Positions 34,162 to 46,596 of a stretch of 60,000 bases of DNA are shown here, piece after piece. This DNA comes from Polytrichum commune (Eukaryota; Streptophyta; Polytrichopsida; Polytrichales; Polytrichaceae), in the NCBI GenBank assembly GCA_950295325.1, contig OX485809.1, positions 6,946,001 through 7,006,000 on the forward strand. Reading direction: 5' to 3'. How positions within the stretch are numbered: position 1 is the stretch's first letter; the number at the start of each line of letters is the position of its first letter. Made by a program: the position numbers and the translations under genes. The notes under the pieces are model-generated. The model was not told the origin of the DNA, made no database searches, and was given only the letters and a program-made list of their open reading frames with translations.

Positions 34162-34300
34162 CTTGACGGTGGAGAGTGGCGGTGATGGTTCCCTGACCGC
34201 TACTGCGATCGGAACTCCGACGTCCGAGATGCGGAAGCAAACGAGCAATAGAGCAACGTGAAAGACGAGACACACACAGGGAAGGGAGGCCAGGAGGCAT
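34162..34300 (-). promoter_or_regulatory. Upstream open reading frame in the SAM synthetase leader
   Basis: The first ATG downstream of the TATA-like box is at 34300 (minus). It reads MPPGLPSLCVSRLSRCS and stays open to the donor at 34162. After removal of the leader intron it continues past the SAM synthetase start in another frame and stops at TGA 32992-32994, giving 58 codons that overlap the main start by 38 bases. If transcripts begin upstream of 34300 this would restrict initiation at the main ATG. It is irrelevant if transcription starts downstream of 34300. Confidence 0.45.
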
Positions 34301-34447
34301 AGATAGAGGGACGACGAAGGTGCGCGCGCTTAGGTTCACCAGTCCCGGGTATGAATGACGTGGCCACGGGTTTAGGAGGAGGGTATCGCGGTGATCGGTG
34401 GTGGGACGGCGGGTATGGGCCTCGTGGCGGAAAGTTCGCTACAGTGG

Positions 34448-34458
34448 CCTATTTAAGG
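34448..34458 (-). promoter_or_regulatory. TATA-like box, SAM synthetase promoter
   Basis: The minus strand reads CCTTAAATAGG in a GC-rich stretch, about 290 bases before the inferred leader splice donor. It would place transcription start near 34415-34425. No experimental support is available from sequence alone. Confidence 0.45.
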
Positions 34459-34544
34459 GGGTGGGTTTGCAAGTTGTAACGGCCGGGTATGAGCATAAGG
34501 TGAGCCTTATAATATAATCTAGTGGACACTTTCTACATTTTAGC

Positions 34545-35190
34545 ATATAAGGTAAGTGGGTGTTATTCAGTTACTTTCTAAACTAGACCCCTACATTTGA
34601 TAAGTGTGTGCTTTAATGACGACCAAAGAACAAACATCATAAAGACATATGTTTGAAAGAGATTGGACTCTGTCTTCAAATTTTTATTAACTAAGGTATT
34701 GAGGCCTTAAAGCGATACTTTAAGATATGTTTGCTATTTTAAGCAGGTTAAATAGTTTGGTTTTTCTCTCTTTTTTGGCACAAATTGGAAAAAAATACAG
34801 ATGGGCCAAGCTAGCTTGCCAATGTCAATCCAAGATTGAGGTTAATGAGTCCCATGCACATACCTCATTTTAGATCCCACAAATCTCTCAAATTTTTTGA
34901 TGTGGAAAGAGGAGGTCCCAAAAGTTTTGATCCAACTTTCAAAATAAGCTCCGATACACGACAAGCTAACGAACTGTTCATGGAACGTTTTCTCAACAAA
35001 GATCAAAACCCATGGCTTCGTCCTCTTTGAGGGACTTTTAAAATAACCTTAATAGTGCACAATTGGGAGGACCTAATATACAAGAAAACTTCAAAACATG
35101 CACTTTTAATAATCATATTCAATAAATCAAAGAAGTTTCAATCTTCAATCCTATTTTTGTTGATACTTCATTGTAGATGTATTGTGTAGA
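34545..35190 (+). repeat. Dispersed repeat family, long copy 5, with an internal insertion
   Basis: The left part (ATAAGGTAAGTGGGTGTTAT...TACATTTGATAAG) and the right part (GCACAATTGGGAGGACCTAA...TTTTTGTTGATACTTCATTG) match the two halves of 7084-7360, but about 350 extra bases (roughly 34690-35045) separate them here. The extra stretch shows no clear inverted ends. Confidence 0.58.
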
Positions 35191-35579
35191 TCTAATTAGT
35201 ATAACTTGGAGAATATGAAAACTTGGATCTGATAACACCCACATACCTTACACTAATAGAGATTGTGTACAATCTAGACATGTAACATGACATTTATTGA
35301 AGTAAACGAAGACGTGACTTGATATCATGTATTACTAGAAATTGTGTTGTCTACGACATGTCTTGGGGGACCATGCCCTACACCCCATGGATCATTGATT
35401 TGGACATAGCCAATATGTTTAGGACCATTGCTTATGATGTTTGAATATACTAATTATTTTACGGGCTCCACACTAATTTATTACTTAACGTTAAAGCGTG
35501 CATGCATGTGCATGGCTATCATTGGTTGATATGTTGAATAATGAGTGGTCTTATTTTTTGACAAATGAGTGTCATTTAA
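35191..35579. other. Intergenic stretch; no gene seen
   Basis: AT-rich sequence without recognisable coding or transposon structure. Confidence 0.4.
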
Positions 35580-35720
35580 AAGAGATATCCACCATTAGTA
35601 AGTCCAATCCTCACCTCCCGGGCCTTGCCATCTATAAGCACCTATAGTTCTAAGTGCCTAGCCACTTATCTAGTAGGCTAAGCCAAGGGCCCCGCCCTTA
35701 TATATTATGCCCTAGTATAT
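35580..35720 (-). mobile_element. Possible SINE-like tRNA-derived fragment
   Basis: On the minus strand GGGCCCTTGGCTTAGCC resembles an A-box head and GGGAGGTGAGGATTGGACTT, about 70 bases later, resembles a degenerate B box. The segment is GC-rich relative to its flanks. No target-site duplication or tail was found, so this call is weak. Confidence 0.25.
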
Positions 35721-36023
35721 GAGGGGTCAAGTTAGGTGCACTAGATCCCACCAATTACCAACCTCAAAAGGTGCCTACCTCCAAAATTCCTACCACGATT
35801 CTGTAACTGAATCGATGGGTCATTCAAACCCTCAAGATAAATCACCCCAAGGAACTAGAAACAATAAACTAGAAGAGATGGCATCTATAACCCCATCAAA
35901 GACCTAAAGATCTTCGGAAGTTTACCATGCCTACAAAACATACCATACATACCATGCACTAAAATGATGGCCATTCACCACACTCTCCAAATACTCACTA
36001 CTGGATATCAAAACGAACCCGCC

Positions 36024-36072
36024 CACATTTTCACATTTTCACATTTTCACATTTTCACATTTTCACATTTTG
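36024..36072 (+). repeat. 10-base minisatellite (CACATTTTCA-type)
   Basis: The unit ACATTTTC-AC is repeated about five times in a row (CACATTTTCACATTTTCAC...) with no visible sequence change. Confidence 0.9.
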
Positions 36073-36159
36073 CGTCAATGTCCTATATCTACTCAACACA
36101 CAAATCAAACACCCAACCTACAACACAACCACCCTGGTGGTATAATTCTTGAATCCATG

Positions 36160-37200
36160 ATCCAAATGTTGCACTCCCGCACACAAACCACCACGCTACA
36201 CAAAGTTCGAGTCCACACTAATATTGATGGTAATGAACAAGCTGAGAAACTAGCCAAAATGGGACAGAAGCAAGCCTATGTAGACGTTGGAGCCCCGTAT
36301 GAACATGCCCACTGCACCCCATACAACTTTTAAGAAAATTGGTGGCACTCTATGCACGAAACACCCGAAAATGCCCCATTAGACACTTAGAAAAACAATA
36401 CATTCACAAATATGACAAAAACAAACATCTTAGACTCCTAGTGGACCAAAGACACCAACTACACAAATGCCTTGGAAATACAAATATCGACAAGAAATTA
36501 CCAAACGGTTTGTGGAGGAACCTAACTATAATTGACAAACATAATTGGACAATACATGGGTAAGACTTGCAAACAATTTTGTTATCTTGCAGAGCAACCT
36601 ACCCCTCAAGAACATGCCCTATTTGCAACTCATTTGATGTAGATATAATGGCTACACATTTTACTAAAATGAAGTACATGCGCTTATAACTTAAAGTAAC
36701 AACAACCCTGTTTGGGAATTACATAAATTTCTTATATCAAATAAAGTATGGAAACACTGCATACTAATGAATGCATAACCCTATAGTGGACTACCTCAAG
36801 AAAACATAGTACCAACATGGTTACTACCATGCACATGTGGAGCCAAAAGGTGCCACTATAATGCCAAGTTTAAACCCGACATACTCTGTGTCATAGGCCA
36901 CCCATATAATCTCTCCTCCTTAACAATCCTCACACCAAAACTCATAATGCAATCCATAGAATCTACATATTGCAATGATAGATTTGCTAGAAGGACTCTT
37001 GAAAGAAAAAAAGAAAAAAAAAGAAAAAAAGAACTACAAAATACCAACCGCTCATCAATAATATCATAACAAGAGGTTGGAATGCAACTCCGTTTATGAT
37101 CTTAGTCGTAGGAGCAAGAGCCACCACATACCCCTTGTACCCACCACAACATATTAAATTACTTTAACAATGGCACAAACCACTATTGTAGCTCATTTAA
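36160..37200 (+). pseudogene. LINE remnant: RNase H end, zinc-knuckle region and an endonuclease-like C-terminal domain
   Basis: With frame changes, the plus strand encodes, in order: an RNase H-type ending (KVRVHTNIDGNEQAEKLAKM at about 36204-36263); LINE tail sequence around HLEKQYIHKYDKNKHLRLL; a cysteine-containing block (TCPICNSFDVDIMATHF near 36620); then, at about 36800-37110, PTWLLPCTCGAKRCHYNAKF, KPDILCVIG, SIESTYCNDRFARRTLE and RGWNATPFMILVVGARA. The last part, with PDIL ... E(x)TYCNDRF and a hydrophobic strand, looks like a PD-(D/E)xK nuclease fold attached to the C-terminus. At least three frameshifts or stops and an A-rich expansion near 37005-37030 show it is dead. Confidence 0.55.
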
Positions 37201-38759
37201 CAACTATATAGGGACATGCCATTGTACACTGGGAACTTCTTGAAAATGGGTTCGACATTGATTTTAGATAGAGACATGCCCAACATAACATTACTCAACA
37301 ACGTGGGCCCTCATAATATAACAATGATATGTTAATATAACAAATGATATGTTACCATATGAGTCCCCATGTGCAGGTTTTTTAGCATCCCACTATTATA
37401 TTCCAAGGGCCCACAAATTGAGCGTTGAATGCTGAGTTCCTTTAAGAATTCTACTTGGATGTACAAGAGCACATAATATGCATAGTTCTCATTCATGATA
37501 CCTACACGTGTGAAGTTGTCATGTTTAGAATTTGGGAATGCATGGAAGTTTTGCATCAAGTTCTTTAACTTCTAGTTAAATCTAGGAGAATGATGTTGAA
37601 ACTCCATGTCATAACATTATTGAGTTGTGTGGGCCCCAAGAATATAGTCATGGGATGCTATAGCTAGTGCAGATTCAATAAATAATGTTATGATTCTCCT
37701 TAACGTAAAGTTCTAAAAGAAAAAGAAAAATGCTTAAAGACACGAGGATAAATCAATTTGTAAAACGTGTTATAACTAAAACTTTCTTGACAATAACCAC
37801 GTAAGATAATCCTATGATGTTGTGCTTACCAATACTAATGCCGTTTGCATCGTACACTATACCTATACCTAGTCCATCAATGTTCTACTCAAAGAGAACA
37901 TATTTTAATATAGCTCAATTGGAATAGTCTAAAAGTAAAGGTACCACGTTTTTTAACCATGAAGATTCTCATAACCAACCGTAAAAGACACTTTTCCCGG
38001 AGTACCAAGTTCTAGAAGGTTCAATGCTTTACTAAGAGTTGTAGAAATTCAATGCTTTATGGAGTAGTTGTAATGATAGCCAACTAAAATTGTGGTCAAT
38101 GCATGATGCAAGCGGTAACTTGAGAATGTATCATTCATTCTTTCATTTAAGTAACAAATCCTCTATGTAACCACAAGGAAGACGACTCCTTGGGGAGGGT
38201 TGTACAACACGTACGACCATAATATTGTTGTAGCATGTATTTTGATGGCCCATACCAATTAAACAAACCACTCGGTTACATAATTATCTAGTTCATGGTG
38301 TTTTAAGGGAATGTATAATTATCGATAAATTGTGAAGGGGATTTTTTTAGCTCTTTATTACATCAAATTGAAGTAAATGAGAAAAATGAAATCCAAAGAG
38401 TAAAGACAAAGATATCATAATAGTTTGAGTGCTAGAACTAAGATTGAGTTATCAACGTATGGCACTTGGAAACATTGAGTTCCAAATGGCAATTGCTTTT
38501 GTATCGATGACCATAAATCTCAAACTTTAGTAACATAGGTTTTAGAGACATTGTCATTACACACTCAAAGGCATAAAACACACAATTGCTCCATTATCAA
38601 CATGAAGTTAATTCATCCTCATACTATATTAATTAATCCAATATAACATATTTTATGGAATAACCAATATTCCATCACAAATTACCTTTAGTAAAATTGA
38701 AATTTTAGATACAAATAATAAAACTATACCATATCTTTGGTTGTACCATTCCAACTATT
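37201..38759. other. AT-rich intergenic stretch; no gene recognised
   Basis: No inverted-repeat element, tRNA or supported coding region was found. An A-rich stretch (AAAAGAAAAAGAAAAA) occurs near 37716. Confidence 0.4.
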
Positions 38760-39440
38760 TTTTTCTAAGTCACTCCCACCCTAGGCGTGTAACACTCCAA
38801 CCAATCACTTATACTATGTATAAGTGGACAAACATGGTAAAGTGGACAACTCCTAATCCCTGCGTGGTGTTCAATGAAAGTGATTCAAAACTATACACTA
38901 ACTTTAAATTTTGTGAAGAAAAAACTAATGACATTTTAAAAACATATTGATCTACAAAGCCAGGCAAATTGCGATGATAAAAACAATTGCAAGAAAAGTC
39001 TACATATTTAAGAAGATGGTGCAAGTGGTGTGCAAGTAGATGATATTGACCAAGCAACTCTCTAAAATGTGTTTAAAAATGTGATAAAATTACATCAAAT
39101 TGCTGATTTTCCACAAAATCACATGATGATGCCCTCAAGTAGACATTGATATTAAGGAATGTGAAAAAAAAATCCAACTTCAAAATAGCTAAGGTCATGA
39201 AATCTATGTCCAAATCCATACTCAACCGTTTGCTTTTGAGCATCACTTTTACTGATAAGTGTTGAAGATCTCAACTTGATTTTCTACATGTGAGTATTCA
39301 GCACAACAACAAAAGTCATCATGAAAAGAAATCCAATCTAAACAACGCTTTGCTACTACTTTTAGGCCTTTGACCAGTTAAATTATGGTTTTAGTATACC
39401 ACAACACTTTTTTAGTGCACTTTACCATGCTTGTACCCTA
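38760..39440. repeat. Dispersed repeat copy, shared with 16300-16940
   Basis: Blocks GAAAGTGATTCAAAACTATA, CTACATATTTAAGAAGATGG, GTGCAAGTGGTG and TTACCATGCTTGTACCC parallel the copy at 16300-16940. Here the sequence runs on past the point at which the other copy is interrupted by the palindromic element. Confidence 0.65.
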
Positions 39441-39714
39441 CAATTGAATCCCATAATTTTACAATAATTTTTCAATCTGTAGTGGCTCAACTACATATCC
39501 TATATTTATAACAAACTTATACCTCTTCATCATTTAATCAAGAGTACAAAAGACTTTCCATACTCTCACCTTCTCCCAATATTGGGGCATAATCTATATT
39601 TTTTTGAGGGGAGTCTTTAAAATTTTGGAGACCCCTTTGCACAAATAGGTATGTTTTGAATAGTATTTAAGAATAATTGAAAATTTATAAGTTTAATCCT
39701 ATTGATAGCACATT

Positions 39715-40145
39715 GATTATCCCCATTAAGTGAGGGAGTGCTAATATTGCATGTGGGAAAGTAGCGAAGGTGATACTAAAGTTCTTTACACTATGAAATT
39801 AGAGCTATCAAAAAAACCCAGGAAGCATTGTTCATCTTGACATTATTCACTAAAACACTATTCATAGCAACTTTATGCACTGAAAAACATCAACATTATT
39901 CATCCTAGCATTATTCATTACCAAACACGTGTTTGCATTTACATTTCTACTCACTCTACAACACCTTAGAGAACACACTAATTTCCTTGAAAATATATGG
40001 GAATGAAATCGTATTCGTGAATTTAGTCTCACTCAGTAAAATTCCAGCCCTCACTAATTTTGAAATTTGACAAAATAATGTGTTTTGGGAATTAGTACCA
40101 CACGCACTAATGGGTATAATTAGTGTAGTTTATGTTGTTAAGTTG
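39715..40145. repeat. Dispersed repeat copy, shared with 2540-2900
   Basis: The blocks GAAGGTGATACTAAAG, GTTCATCTTGACATTATTCA and CCCTCACTAATTTTG run in the same order as at 2540-2900. A short third piece is at 40600-40680 (GAGTGTGGGAGACTAGTGAA). The copies are old and diverged. Confidence 0.52.
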
Positions 40146-41689
40146 AACATCAAACGAAAAAACATACAATCAACCCTCTTTACATGTGACCCCAAGTATG
40201 TTTGGGTGGAGCACATTAGTAGAGTGCATGCACAGTGCCATGAAAGTCACCCATCCTAGCAATATTCTAATCTTATGCAATTGACATCAAAGTTCCCATA
40301 GAATTTGTGTTTTCATAGAGTCTTTCAAGAATAATAAGACAAACATATCATATATTCCTTCTCATAGGTTGCGTGTCCATGGCTTTTGTCGAAATGGTTT
40401 GGAATATTCTCTTACTATTGTCTTTTGGGGCTCGTTCCTCCAAAAGTGCTTTGTTATTGACCACCTCCTGATTGGCAAAGATTTAGCCCCATGAGCATGA
40501 CAATTTTGGTCCACACTCGAAGTTTGTTAAAAACACAACAAACTTAATATGTCCTTCTTATTTCATGAGAGATGAATAGATTGCACCTATTTTCATTGTC
40601 ACTACATTGACTATCCCAATTAGCGAGGAGGGTTAATAGTGAGTGTGGGAGACTAGTGAAGGTAATACTAAATTGTCATGATTTTTCATGAGAAAATTCA
40701 TTATGACCTTATGGGCTTTGTTGCCGCAGGCTACACTTTTTTGGCTACACCAACAAAGACTCTTGGAACTCAATCAAAGTGATGAATGACTTATCATACC
40801 TACTTATTAAGGTTCGTCCCATTTTGTTTGCATAGCAATGTAAAGAATGCGAAAAGCTTACAACATGATAAAAGAAAGAAAATTTTAAAAAATAAAAAAT
40901 TGCTTTACGTTATTTGGCTCATAAATTCCCGGGTTATTCCCAATCCAAAGCACCCTTTTTCCGTTCACATAAAAAATCCAATTGTCAAAATCAAATGAGT
41001 TATTGCAACCCTTCCCGTACCTTTTACAACCTTTTATTCATCATCATTGTCGTGAATCGTAACAAGCCACGTGTGATCCTCATTTGAAGGGTTGGTACTT
41101 GCTATCGAAATTGAAAGAAGAAAACAAAGACGATTCCAATGTTCCCACCAACATGAATTATGGTGTTGCTTCATTTTCAAGTTGGTCTAAGTTTGTATGT
41201 AATCCCGAAAGGGCCATTATGAGCTTGTTATCATATATTAACATCATAATAATGAGGATGGAAAAAAAATCGACTCAAAATTAAAAATGCATGTTTTGGT
41301 CAGATTGGCTGCATGGGACTTGTTCATGGTGTACCAAACATGAATGGAGAACCTTCGCCCTCAAGCTACTCCCCAATGTTGGGGATGGGTTTATCGTCAC
41401 CAATCGCATCAATAAGTTATCATGTTGCATAAGGTAGACGTGTGTTATTCATATACTTTTCTCTATGCACCCACTTCTTGTAAGATATGGAACACACAAT
41501 TAGTGCAAGATCACTTGCACATCCGAATCGTGCATGTAGCAATTTGCCTCATGATTTATGGAGCTCATATGGTTATCTTACTCAATCATCAAAAATGAAG
41601 ATTCTTGTGGTCATTAAGTGTTCGTATAGGTCCCCTAACCATGTCAACTGGCGGTCCCATAATTATTAGCATCTTTTAAGCACGTGGTT
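40146..41689. other. Intergenic stretch; no gene recognised
   Basis: Contains the third fragment of the 2540-type repeat at 40600-40680. Short open frames (40786-40998, 41084-41284) lack family features. Confidence 0.4.
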
Positions 41690-41790
41690 CGATATCTTAT
41701 AAACACATGCATTTTTGTTGCCAGTTCTTAGATCCACACCCAACATCATACAACTCTAATACAAGTGTCCAAATTATTGCTATGCTGAGA
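41690..41790 (-). repeat. Dispersed repeat family, inverted copy 6 (see 7084)
   Basis: On the minus strand the segment reads TTGGACACTTGTATTAGAG, then GGTGTGGATCTAAGAACTGG and CAAAAATGCATGTGTTTATA, matching the family core in reverse orientation. Confidence 0.6.
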
Positions 41791-42136
41791 TCATGCACAT
41801 CTACCTTATGTGGGTTCACCTCTTTAGCACGTGGTCAAGACCATTACCTAGTCATTGAACCTTCCATCCTTTTGTTGTGATGGTCTAGTAGAGAGGTGTC
41901 GAATATATCGCCATTTTTGTGGTTGCATTTTTATGGGTATTTGTTGTGGCAATATGTGAACTCTTTATATTGGAGGATGCATGTAGACTAGGGTTGTGGG
42001 GATAACAATGTATGTGTGGGTTGTCTTTGTGAATGGCAGTGACAAGTTGTAGGCTCGGTGTCAATGGAAAATCCAATCTAGAATTGTGTATATGAATGGG
42101 AGTGGAGGGTGAGACATTTCAATTCGGTGAGGTGAT

Positions 42137-42523
42137 AAGGTAGGGGTGGCAATTTCCGTGCGGGTCCTAAAGTCGACCCCTATGTCAGAAGCACCTATTT
42201 AGGTGCTTTTACCTAGGTTTACAAAAGCACCTATCAAGGTGTTTTTACCGTTCACAGCGCTGCCAACATTTCATTGGCTTCTAGCGGTCGGTTTTAGAAA
42301 TCCACCCTGTGGATATACCACGTACCCTATGTGCGAGTGTTGGTCACTCTACAAGGTTTCCTTTAAAAATTTGTAGGAAATCATAAACATGTTGGAAATT
42401 TTTGATTTTTTCATAGTTGCTCTTGCACCAGCTTTGTGGAGCGCTCAAAATTTATAAAACAATAATTTCAACATCCCAACTAGGCACATCTAAAATTTGG
42501 ACGGAAATTGCCACCCTTACCTT
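42137..42523. mobile_element. MITE with AAGGTA(G/A)GGGTGGCAATTTCCGT ends
   Basis: The left end AAGGTAGGGGTGGCAATTTC and the reverse complement of the right end AAGGTAAGGGTGGCAATTTC match over about 24 bases. TAGGGGTGGCAA-type ends resemble hAT MITEs. The hexamer AGGTGA occurs beside both ends (42130-42135 and 42524-42529), but an exact 8-base duplication is not visible, so the superfamily is uncertain. Confidence 0.65.
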
Positions 42524-44101
42524 AGGTGAGGATAATTTTGCAGGTACAATCTGAGATTGTGTTGTCTTTGTCCATAAGGATGGGATGTGTACATGACGCT
42601 ACGAGGTGGAGCTCTATTGTATCAGTGGGAAAACGACAGAGAGAAGGTATGTTGGCATATTATGTGTTATAAGCAGTGGATGAGTGGTGGCAGGAACGGA
42701 GGAGATCAAGGGAGGAGGGTTACATCGGTCAAATCCGACGGTCGAGAAAGCACAGGCAACGTGGCCTCACTAGAAGCCATAAGCTACTTTCATCGCCCAT
42801 AGACTTCTTCTCGATAACCAATTTTTTGAATAACATGAAACGTAATCGTCATTGAATGGTTTGGGAAACGGACACTCGAACATGTCATTGGTCATCACCT
42901 CCTCATCGAGTACGCCATCTCATGCCAAGCGGTGATACGGTTTGGCATCAAAGTCCCCCCTTGGCCCCACTTTAATATATCATCATTTTTTAAGGCATCT
43001 CTTTGTTAATTTACAAATTTATGTAATATTAATTCAAGTCTACTTAGAAAGTTATACTCCTTGACATTCTAAGTTTAGTTACATACTTACTAATGAGTGT
43101 GTGTCTCAAGGTGGCGCATGGGTCTTGTACTAAAGACTTTGTTGAATATGGGTCATTCTTATTTGTTCACTACCAAGTTTAGTGAGATGTTGATATGCAT
43201 GAGTGTAATTGGACTTGGTTTTATTGAGCGGTGGATGAGGATGATGTTAGACATGTATCTTTTTTTTTGGAGGCATGTGAGTTTGTAATGAACTATTTGT
43301 TTATAGGGTTGTATATTCTTGTGCCTTGTGGACGATTGGTATTGATGCCCTTTTGATGCCATAGCCACAAGAGCATGGGGTAGGAGATTGAGCCCATGTG
43401 TTTACCACCTTTGGAGTGAATTTGGATTTGAGAGTTTTTTAGGTGTATGGATGCAAGTGCATGGAGTGTGCCTCTATTTCATGTGTGCTTAACATATGTA
43501 AGTGAGGGATGATGAGTTTAAGGAGGACGACATACCTACGGTCTTTGGGTTGTAGATTAAGTTGCAACATCTAAGATGAATGTTTTGAACAAAACAATAT
43601 AACTAGTTTATAGTACTACATCATATGCAAAATTTGCATATATACATATATTATCCAACTACAAAAAAAAAATCATTTAGAGAATGATTTTTACATTGCT
43701 TGGGTGTTGTAATGTGACACTTTATGTTACTTTAATTTGATATTAATTTGGTTAATTATTTTAAAACTATAGGATTGTTTTAAAAATGAATGATTATTTA
43801 TTTTAATAATTTATTTTATTGCTTATATGTTCTTATGAACAGCAAGTTTTATGATAAATCTTTATAAGAAAACTTATTTTTACTTCTTTACGGTAAGTTG
43901 CACTCAAATGTGAGGATAGTTCTACACATTTGTGTGTGTAAGATCCGTGCCAACAAATGATTGTGAGGTGGTATAAGCCAAACCAAGACCGAGCTAGAAA
44001 CTTGCTTCAAGCAACGAGACATTGAATGTTAGTCCTTGTATCCTAATGTTTTGTAAGGCATAGGTGCAACGTGCCATTATTGGGTAGTCCCAACTTCCAA
44101 G
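42524..44101. other. Intergenic stretch; no gene recognised
   Basis: The frames at 42587-42802 and 43097-43288 show no recognisable domain or splice context. No inverted-repeat element was found. Confidence 0.4.
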
Positions 44102-44334
44102 CTACACAAAATATGATATTTAGTGTGACTTGTTATTTGGAATTATGCAATGCTATAATTGTCTATTGTGCATCTCATTTTTTACCAACCCTAATTGAAT
44201 TGGTTGTTTAGACATTATAGAGCATTAACACCTTTACTTGGCAAAAAAATATATTCATAGTAAAAAGATATAGGAACATGTAACTATGAACAGTAAGTCA
44301 CACTGAATATCATGTTTTGTGTAGTTGAGTAGAA
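44102..44334. mobile_element. Small MITE, second copy of the 575-798 family
   Basis: The ends CTACACAAAATATGATATTT and (reverse complement of the right) CTACACAAAACATGATATTC pair over about 35 bases. The interior shares the TATTTGGAATTATGCAATGC and ATTGGTTGTTTAGACATTAT blocks with 575-798. This copy stands alone, not nested. Confidence 0.72.
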
Positions 44335-44443
44335 TTGCAATCCTGATGTGTAGAGTGGGTTACCAATTGGAATAGGTGTTCATAAAATCACATTTACACG
44401 GTTCATGAGAATAGATTACAAGTAACTACGATACATACCATGG

Positions 44444-44858
44444 GGAGGTCACTCCATTGTAAAGTTGAACAACCACGTGTGAACACCTTACATGTAAAAA
44501 ATCATACTTTTCACATAAAGCATCACCAAAATGGGTCAAACTTTTTATCAAAGAAATTTCAAGAGTAGATGTACACGGTACATATTACATAGTAAAAAGT
44601 GGTAACTAAATTTGATGCTCTGTTTTTTTTTATAAAACATACCATTCCTAACTAGAATGACGCAAAATTGAACTAAAAAAATCACTACAAAATTGGAGAT
44701 GACTAAAAATTTCAAAAATACATATAAAAGATACTATCAACGGTTATGTATATGTAGAAAAAAAATCACAAACTTTAAAATTATCTATGGCATGTAATAT
44801 ATAGGGGTAGCAAACTTTATTCGCACGTGGTGTTCAACTTGACAATGGAGTGACCTCC
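44444..44858. mobile_element. MITE with about 38-base inverted ends (GGAGGTCACTCCATTGT)
   Basis: The left end GGAGGTCACTCCATTGTAAA and the reverse complement of the right end GGAGGTCACTCCATTGTCAA continue into GTTGAACA(A)CCACGTG. The interior is AT-rich and non-coding. The duplication flanking the 415-base element is not clear. Confidence 0.7.
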
Positions 44859-45642
44859 TAGTACAACGTACATGGCAACTAAGGTGGACCACATCAATTT
44901 GAGAGATGCATGAAATTCAAAGGGGCCAAATGATTTGACTACTTGTCAATGTGAAACTAGACACACACTCTATACATCATCATGAAATATGTAGGCCCCC
45001 TATAAATCTTCTTCACAAATGTTGCATGACTCCAACATTGCTCAATCAAACAACTACTTTACTTTGTTTCTATGTCACCCACATATAGTCATTACTTGAT
45101 GTGCATTCTTGGCAAATCAAAAGTCTACATTATGAATAATTGAGAGCGTCACCTCGAAGAGTGGCATGACTAAGAAAATCTTCGTCATGAAGGCTACTAC
45201 CACTTTTTGGTGACGAGATCTTTGATATTGACCAACCATTACAATCAATTGTGACTAATTAAAACCCTAGGGGCCCAAGCCATTTCCATATAGTAACACA
45301 CTTTGTTCATGTGCACATTGTAGGTTGGAAGGTTGCAAGGTAAGAAAGTAACGCTTTGTGAAGCGAAACTTGTTCATATCGATTTGAAGTTCACATTCAT
45401 ATTGTTGCTTGGTGAGCTCCATACAAGCAATTTTTTTGTTACAAAATAGATGAATTCTTTATATAAATCTAGATGACATAACTTTGGATTAAAATTGTTT
45501 AAATGTGATGAAGTTGTGTAAATAAACTATGTGTATCGGATTGTGAGAGTTGATATTGACTATTAAGAATCATGTGAAAAGAAAACATCAATCCAAGTGA
45601 AATATGATACTCATTTCATATATCCACGAGTGAATTTCATTC

Positions 45643-45677
<35 letters not shown>

Positions 45678-46596
45678 ATGCCAAGTTTCATTCAATTGAG
45701 GTTTCATGTGTATTCTTATGAATAATAAACGTTTGAATCAATATAAATAAACTCAGGGACATCATAGAGTCCACGAGAACTGCGAATTGCGCGGATATCT
45801 TTGCTAAAGCCGGCATACAACTTCCGGTCTTTGGGAAGTTAAATTTGGATTTATGTTTATGCAAAGTCCAATGATAATCTAGGACACTTCATCTATCTCA
45901 TTTTTTTGAAAGAGGACCCTGTATAATGTAATCAATGGACAATATTTGTTTAGGATGTGTGTGGGCTTTTGGGGAAAGATGGAGCAGGCTCCATGCTAAC
46001 ATGGGTCTATCTTGAAACATCATACAATAGAAGCTTATATGTGGCTCCATGAGTGAGGACGCTCTAACTTAATACTACATGGTGAGAGGAAGAAATTGAT
46101 GAAGACAAGTTATTACCTCTTACTTATCCATATTATTAACAGGTATGTCCCTATAGATTTGTGCCAATTAACTCATCTCAACCATATGCCATTAGCCAAA
46201 TCCAAGTCTTTGCAACTCATTCTAATATTGAAAAAAAACCTCCGAGTATTTCACCTACATCATTTAGTGGCCAAGTACTTATATGGCTTTTGGCTACTTA
46301 CAAGTCTTTTGACAACCTAGACTTTTAAGTTCAATTTTATTTCATTGCAAGGCAGAGTTGGGTTTTCCAAGCATGCCCTCCGAGAGAGAGAGAGATCATA
46401 ATTGCTAAGTTGTATGTTAATGTGAAGCGGGAGGATGGTATGCCATATAGAGACATTTTTATACATGGATAGGTCCTTACAAATAACAACACACACATTC
46501 AATTCAAGAAAACAATTTACAATATTGAGGTATGCCATATGATTATTTAAGACACTAGTGTGGGGCATGCGCAATCTAGAACTTTGTGTGGTCCAA
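44859..46596. other. Intergenic stretch with a microsatellite and a LINE fragment
   Basis: Contains an (ATG)n microsatellite of about 12 units at 45643-45677 and the RNase H fragment at 45738-45871. No intact gene is supported. Confidence 0.45.
45738..45871 (+). pseudogene. LINE fragment: RNase H C-terminal segment
   Basis: The frame reads ...DIIESTRTANCADIFAKAG followed by IQLPVFGKLNLDL before two stops. R-x-x-N-x-x-A-D-x-[LF]-A-K-x-G is the usual ending of the RNase H domain in plant LINEs. Nothing else of the element is recognisable on either side. Confidence 0.55.

Noticed and set aside
34118-34339. A 73-codon minus-strand frame as an independent gene
   Set aside because: It overlaps the SAM synthetase leader exon and its splice donor. 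It is better explained as leader sequence containing the upstream frame.
36856-37047. Minus-strand frame with a Phe/Ser-rich stretch
   Set aside because: It is the complement of the A-rich expansion inside the LINE remnant.
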